NCBI RefSeq assembly: GCF_963924675.1
Contig: NC_089220.1
Location: 85,067,168 to 85,131,167, forward strand
Direction: 5' to 3'
Source: Phocoena phocoena
Lineage: Eukaryota; Chordata; Mammalia; Artiodactyla; Phocoenidae
DNA: 64,000 nt
A program made the translations under genes and the position numbers. The notes under the pieces are model-generated. The model worked only from the letters and a program-made list of their open reading frames with translations, made no database searches and was not told where the DNA came from. Below are positions 59,203-64,000 of the stretch, in pieces (positions within the stretch are counted from its first letter, which is position 1; every line of letters begins with the position of its first letter).

Positions 59203-62200
59203 ATGGTCATAGGAACATACATATTGATAATTACCTTAAACGTGAATGGATTAAATGCTCCAACCAAAAGACACAGGCTTGCTGAATGGATACAAAAACA
59301 AGACCCATATATATGCTGTCTACAAGAGACCCACTTCAGACCTAGGGACACATACAGACTGAAAGTGAGGGATGGAAAAAGATATTCCATGCAAATGGAA
59401 ATCAAAAGAAGGCTTGAGCAGCTATACTCGTATCAGATAAAAAAAACTTTACAGAATGTTACAAGAGACAAGAAAGGACACTCCATAATGATTAAGGGAT
59501 CAATCCAAGAAGAAGATATAACAATTATAAATATATATGCACCCAACATAGGAGCACCTCAATAGATAAGGCAACTGCTAACAGCTATAAAAGAGGAAAT
59601 TGACAGTAATGCAATAATAGTGGGGGACTTTAACACCTATGGACAGATCATCACTTACACCAATGGACAGATTATCCAAAATGAAAATAAATAAGGAAAC
59701 AGAAACTTTAAATGACACAATAGACCAGATAGATTTGATATTTATAGGACGTTCCATCCAAAAACAGCAGATTACACCTTCTCCTCAAGGGATCACAGAA
59801 CATTCTCCAGGATAGATCAAATCTTGGGTCACAACTCAAGCCTCAGTAAATTTGAGAAAATTGAAGTCATATCAAGCATATGTTCTGACCACAATGCTAT
59901 GAGATTAGACATGAATTACAGGGAAAAAAACACAAACACATGGAGGCTAAAAATACGTTACTAAATAACCAAGACATCACTGAAGAAATCAAAGAGGAAA
60001 TCAAAAACTACCTAGAGACAAATGACAATGAAAACACGATGATCCAAAACCTATGGGATACAGCAAAAGCAGTTCTAAGAGGGAATTTAATAGCTATACA
60101 AGCCTACCTCAAGAAACAAGAAAAATCTCAAGTAAACAATCTAACATTACACCTAAAGGAACCAGAGAAAGAAGAACAAACAAAACCCAAAGTTAGAAGA
60201 AGGAAAGAAATCATAAAGACCAGAGCAGAAATAAATGAAATAGAAACAAAGAAAACAAAAGCAAAGATCAATAAAACTAAAAGCTGGTTCTTTGAGAAGA
60301 TAAACAAAATTGATAAACCATTAGTCAGACTCATCAAGAAAAAGAGGGAGAGGACTCAAATCAATAAAATTAGAAATGAAAAAGGAGAAGTTACAACAGA
60401 CACCACAGAAATACAAAGCATCCTAAGAGACTACTACAAGCAACTCTATGCCAATAAAATGGACAACCTGGAAGAAATGGACAAATTCTTAGAAAGGTAT
60501 AACTTTCCAATACTGAACCCAGAATAAACAGAAAATATGAACAGACCATTCACAAGTAATGAAATTGAAACTGTGATTAAAAATCTTCCAACAAACAAAA
60601 GTCCAGGACCAGATGGCTTCACAGGTGAATTCTATCAAACATTTAGAGGAGAGCTAACACCCACTCTTCTCAAACTCTTCCAAAAAACTGCAGAGGAAGG
60701 AACACTCCCAAACTCATTCTATGAGGCCACCATCACCCTGATACCAAAACAAAGATACTACAAAAAAAGAAAATTACAGACCAATATCACTGATGAATAT
60801 AGATGCAAAAATCCTCAACAAAATACCAGCAAACAGAATCCAACAACACATTAATAGGATCATACACCATCAAGTGGGATTTATCCCAGGGATGCAAGGA
60901 TTCTTCAATATATGCAAATCAATCGATGTGATACACCATATTAACAAATTGAAGAATAAAAACCATATGATCTCAATAGATGCAGAAAAAGCTTATGACA
61001 AAATTCAACACCCATTTATGATAAAAACACTCCAGAAAGTGGGCATAGAGGGAACCTACCTCAACATAATAAAGGCCATATACGACAAACCCACAGCAAA
61101 CATCATTCTCAATGGTGAAAAACTGAAAGCATTTACTCTAAGATCAGGAACAAGACAAGGATATCCACTCTCACCACTATTATTCAACATAGTTTTGGAA
61201 GTCCTAGCCACAGCAATCAGAGAAGAAAAAGTAAGAAAAGGAATACAAATTGGAAATGAAAAAGTAAAACTGTCACTCCTTGCAGATGACATGATACTAT
61301 ACATAGAGAATCCTAAAAATGCCACCAGAAAACTACTAGAGTTAATCAATGAATTTGGTTAAGTTGCAGGATACAAAATTAATGCACAGAAATCTCTTGC
61401 ATTCCTATACACTAATGATGAAAAAGCTGAAAGAGAAATTATGGAAACACTCTCATTTACCATTGCAACAGAAAGAATAAAATACCTAGGAATAAACCTA
61501 CCTAGGGAGACAAAAGACCTGTATGCAGAAAACTATAAGACACTGATGAAAGAAATTAAAGATGATACCAACAGATGGAGAGATATACCATGTTCTTGGA
61601 TTGGAAGAATCAATATTGTGAAAATGACTATACTACCCAAAGCAATCTACAGATTCAATGCAATCCCTATCAAATTACCAATGGCATTTTTTATGGAACT
61701 GGAACAAATAATCTTAAAATTTGTATGGAGACACAAAAGACCCCGAACAGCCAAAGCAGTCTTGAAGTAAAAAAACGGAGCTGTAAGAATCAGACTCCCT
61801 GACTTCAGACTATACCACAAAGCTACAGTAATCAAGACAATATGGTACTGGCACAAAAACAGAAACATAAATCAATGGAACAAGATAGAAAGCCCAGAGG
61901 TAAACCCACGCACCTATTGTTAACTAATCTATGACAAAGGAGACAAAGATATACAATAGAGAAAAGACAGTCTCTTCAATAAGTGGTGCTGGGAAAACTG
62001 GACAGCTACATGTAAAAGAATGAAGTTAGAACACTCCCTAACACCATACACAAAAATAAAGTCAAAATGGATTGGAGACCTAAATGTAAGACAGGACACT
62101 ATAAAACTCTTAGAGGAAAACATAGGAAGAACACTCTTTGACATAAATCACAGCAAGATCTTTTTTGATCCACCTCCTAGAGTAATGGAAATAAAAACAA

Positions 62201-62979
62201 AAATAAACAAATGGGACCTAGTAAAACTTCAAAGCTTTTGCACAGCTAAGGAAACCATAAACAAGACAAAAAGCCAACCCTCAGAATGGGAGAAAATATT
62301 TGCAGACGAATCAACAGACAAAGGATTAATCTCCAAAATATATAAACAGCTCATGCAGCTCAATATTAAAGAAACAAACAACCCAATCCAAAAATGGGCA
62401 GAAGACCTAAATAGACATTTCTCCAAAGAAGACATACAGATGACCAAGAAGCACATGAAAAGCTGCTCAACATCGCTAATTATTAGAGAAATGCAAATCA
62501 AAACTACAATGAGGTATCACCTCACACCAGTTAGAATGGGCATCATCAGAAAATCTACAAACAACAAATGCTGGAGAGGGTGTGGAGAAAAGGGAACGCT
62601 CTTGCACTGTTGGTGGGAATGTAAATTGATACAGCCACTATGGAGAAAAGTATGGAGGTTCCTTAAAAAACTAAAAATAGAATTACCATATGACCCAGCA
62701 ATCCCACTACTGGGCATATACCCAGAGAAAACCATAATTCAAAAAGACACATGCACCCCAATGTTCACTGCAGCACTATTTACAATAGCCAGATCACGGA
62801 AGCAACCTAAATGCCCATTGACAGACGAATGGATAAAGAAGATGTGGTATATATATACAATGGAATATTACTCAGCCATAAAAAGGAACGAAATTGAGTC
62901 ATTTGTTGAGACGTGGATGGATCTAGAGACTGTCAGAGAGAGTGAAGTCAGAAAGAGAAAAACAAATATCGTATATTAA
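59203..62979 (+). pseudogene. L1 ORF2 remnant, all domains present but broken
   Basis: The endonuclease N-terminus (IITLNVNGLNAPTKRHRLAEW, with the CCLQETH glutamate motif) opens at 59203 and is lost by a stop near 59565. The reverse transcriptase is spread over frames 59940-60527, 60537-60854 and 60793-61362. Its catalytic site reads LADD (61279-61290) instead of the usual FADD/YADD, so the aromatic residue is lost. The Cys-rich C-terminal segment ([14 protein letters not shown]) lies in a clean frame, 62020-62979. At least five stops or frameshifts are present. Confidence 0.9.
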
Positions 62980-63207
62980 CGCATGTATGTGGAACCTAGA
63001 AAAATGATACAGATGAACCGGTTTGCAGGGCAGAAGTTGAGACACAGATGTAGAGAACAAACGTATGGAAACCAAGGGGGGAAAACCGCGGTGGGTGGTG
63101 TGCTGAATTGGGTGATTGGGATTGACATGTATACACTGATGTGTATAAAATTGATGACTAATAAGAACCTGCAGTATAAAAAAAACAAACAAACCAAAAA
63201 AACAACT

Positions 63208-63836
63208 AATACTAAACTCTCTTTGGGTTATTTGTATGGAAATATGTTAATATAACTATTTCAGACATTACATGAAATTTCTAAAAGTCTTATATGTTCT
63301 GGTATAATGCTATAAGTCATAATTCTAGTTATTACTTTAAAATGTATATCTCAGAAATAACTAAATTTCCTTGTCAACTGCATTATTATGAACTTTCATC
63401 AAATCTTTAACCGTGGTCATTTTTAAGTCTTTTGTCATTTACAGACAGTTCTGGGTGTACTCTGATGCTTTTGCAAAAATGTTCCTATAAAAGGGTTTCA
63501 TCTTCAAGGAATTCATGGAAAAGACTCTGACAAGTACAGGTTTCTGGTAACTGACTATACTGCTGAACTGAATGAATGAGCATTTTCAGAACTCTAATGG
63601 AAAACTGATGAATTCATAAAAGTGCTAACAAGAGATCAAGATGAAAAATAAATTAATTACATGGGACTGAGTGAACTGATGAGGATGATTATAATTTTTG
63701 TGACTTTGTTTGAATTTAAAAAAAAAAAGACCCAACACAGCCATAAATAAATAAATATTAAAAGAAAAAAAACTCACTGGATTTTCCAACTTGAATATTG
63801 GGATTGCAATAAAAACATATCAAAATAAAAAAAAAA
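63208..63836 (+). mobile_element. candidate L1 3'-transduced segment
   Basis: After the L1 A-rich end there are about 510 bases of non-L1-like sequence to an 11-base A run (63718-63728), a 31-base scrap of CHR-1 tail (gacccaacacagccataaat), more unassigned sequence, an AATAAA at 63808-63813 and a terminal A tract to 63836. All of it lies inside the target-site duplication of the innermost L1, so it arrived with it. Confidence 0.6.
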
Positions 63837-63888
63837 GAAATTAACACATTGTAAACCAACTATATTTCAATTAAAAAATGGGAAAAAT

Positions 63889-64000
63889 ATTAAAAACAAT
63901 GTTCCAAGCTTTATGATAGAGTATGATGCAAACATTATTTTTGAAGATTAATGACACGAGAAAAAATTCATCATATCGTATTAAGTGAAAAAGGCTGTTT
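63889..64000 (+). mobile_element. old L1M, right part
   Basis: After the repeated attaaaaacaatgttcc the old L1M resumes (tatgatagagtatgatgcaa, cgtattaagtgaaaaaggct), completing the host element begun at 55400. Confidence 0.7.

Larger units (their letters stand above)
58476..63836 (+). mobile_element. innermost L1, truncated in ORF1, with extended 3' end
   Basis: Inserted in the 3' tail of the L1 at 56582-58475. The 18-bp target-site duplication gaaattaacacactgtaa (58458-58475) recurs with one mismatch at 63837-63854. The L1 body ends in an A-rich stretch near 63179-63207. About 630 further bases follow before the terminal A tract. A third 3' UTR type (gaaccggtttgcagggcaga, gacatgtatacactgatgtg) distinguishes it from the other L1s here. 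Antisense to EHD4. Confidence 0.9.
1..64000 (-). other. EHD4: EHD4 gene body, internal part (exons 2-4 with introns)
   Basis: Three exons at 40569-40745, 32079-32176 and 3138-3550 read in order on the minus strand and join in frame into one continuous EHD-family G domain. The paralogue is EHD4, judged from the residues [18 protein letters not shown] and [10 protein letters not shown], which differ from the EHD1, EHD2 and EHD3 equivalents. EHD proteins bind ATP, oligomerise on membranes and act in endosomal recycling and membrane tubulation. The P-loop exon and promoter must lie beyond 64000; the helical-domain and EH-domain exons lie left of position 1. Introns 3 and 2 measure 28,528 and 8,392 bp. 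Everything between the exons is intronic. Confidence 0.95.

Noticed and set aside
49020..63208. Possibility that an L1 here is still active
   Set aside because: Every copy has a truncated or stop-containing ORF1 and several frameshifts in ORF2; the innermost also has LADD in place of the usual catalytic FADD/YADD.
1..64000. CRISPR arrays, operons, riboswitches or other prokaryotic-type systems
   Set aside because: The sequence is intron-rich vertebrate DNA; the spaced repeats are dispersed SINEs, not an array.

Overview
The window is mammalian nuclear DNA, almost certainly from a cetacean. It is about 99% intron and interspersed repeat. At least a dozen tRNA-Glu-derived SINEs of the CHR-1/CHR-2 type (characteristic of whales and dolphins, CHR-1 shared with hippos) lie beside cetartiodactyl-type L1, MIR, L2, a hAT element, a Tigger/MER2-like element and one solitary LTR. 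Whether it is a toothed or a baleen whale cannot be settled from the sequence.

The only protein-coding gene I can support is EHD4 (EH-domain-containing protein 4, a dynamin-like membrane-remodelling ATPase), on the minus strand and running through the whole window. Three consecutive internal exons are present, numbered here by the usual six-exon EHD4 model: exon 2 (40569-40745), exon 3 (32079-32176) and exon 4 (3138-3550). All have canonical AG/GT borders, compatible phases and no disruption; together they encode about 229 residues of the nucleotide-binding domain. Exon 1 (P-loop) lies beyond the right edge; exons 5-6 (helical region and EH domain) lie beyond the left edge. Intron 3 is 28,528 bp, intron 2 is 8,392 bp, and introns 4 and 1 are cut by the window ends.

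Layout: 1-3137 intron 4 (one CHR-1, one MIR, mostly single-copy). 3551-32078 intron 3 (old L1 pieces, L2, MIR, CHR SINEs, a 98%-identical inverted repeat at 17.0/18.2 kb, and a hAT element holding a possible retrocopy). 32177-40568 intron 2 (a 350-bp polypurine tract and a solo LTR that splits a MIR). 40746-64000 intron 1, whose right half (44.9-64.0 kb) is mostly L1: a 5'-truncated L1, a near-full-length dead L1, and a three-deep L1 nest with two recognisable sets of target-site duplications. The innermost L1 carries about 630 bp of extra 3' sequence that looks like a transduction.

I saw no new enzymatic or defence system; the sequence is an ordinary gene interior. The observations most worth following are the intronic inverted repeat, the candidate L1 3' transduction, the candidate retrocopy inside the hAT element, and the polypurine tract. 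SINE, MIR, L2 and L1 names are by eye; edges not fixed by a target-site duplication are good to a few tens of bases.
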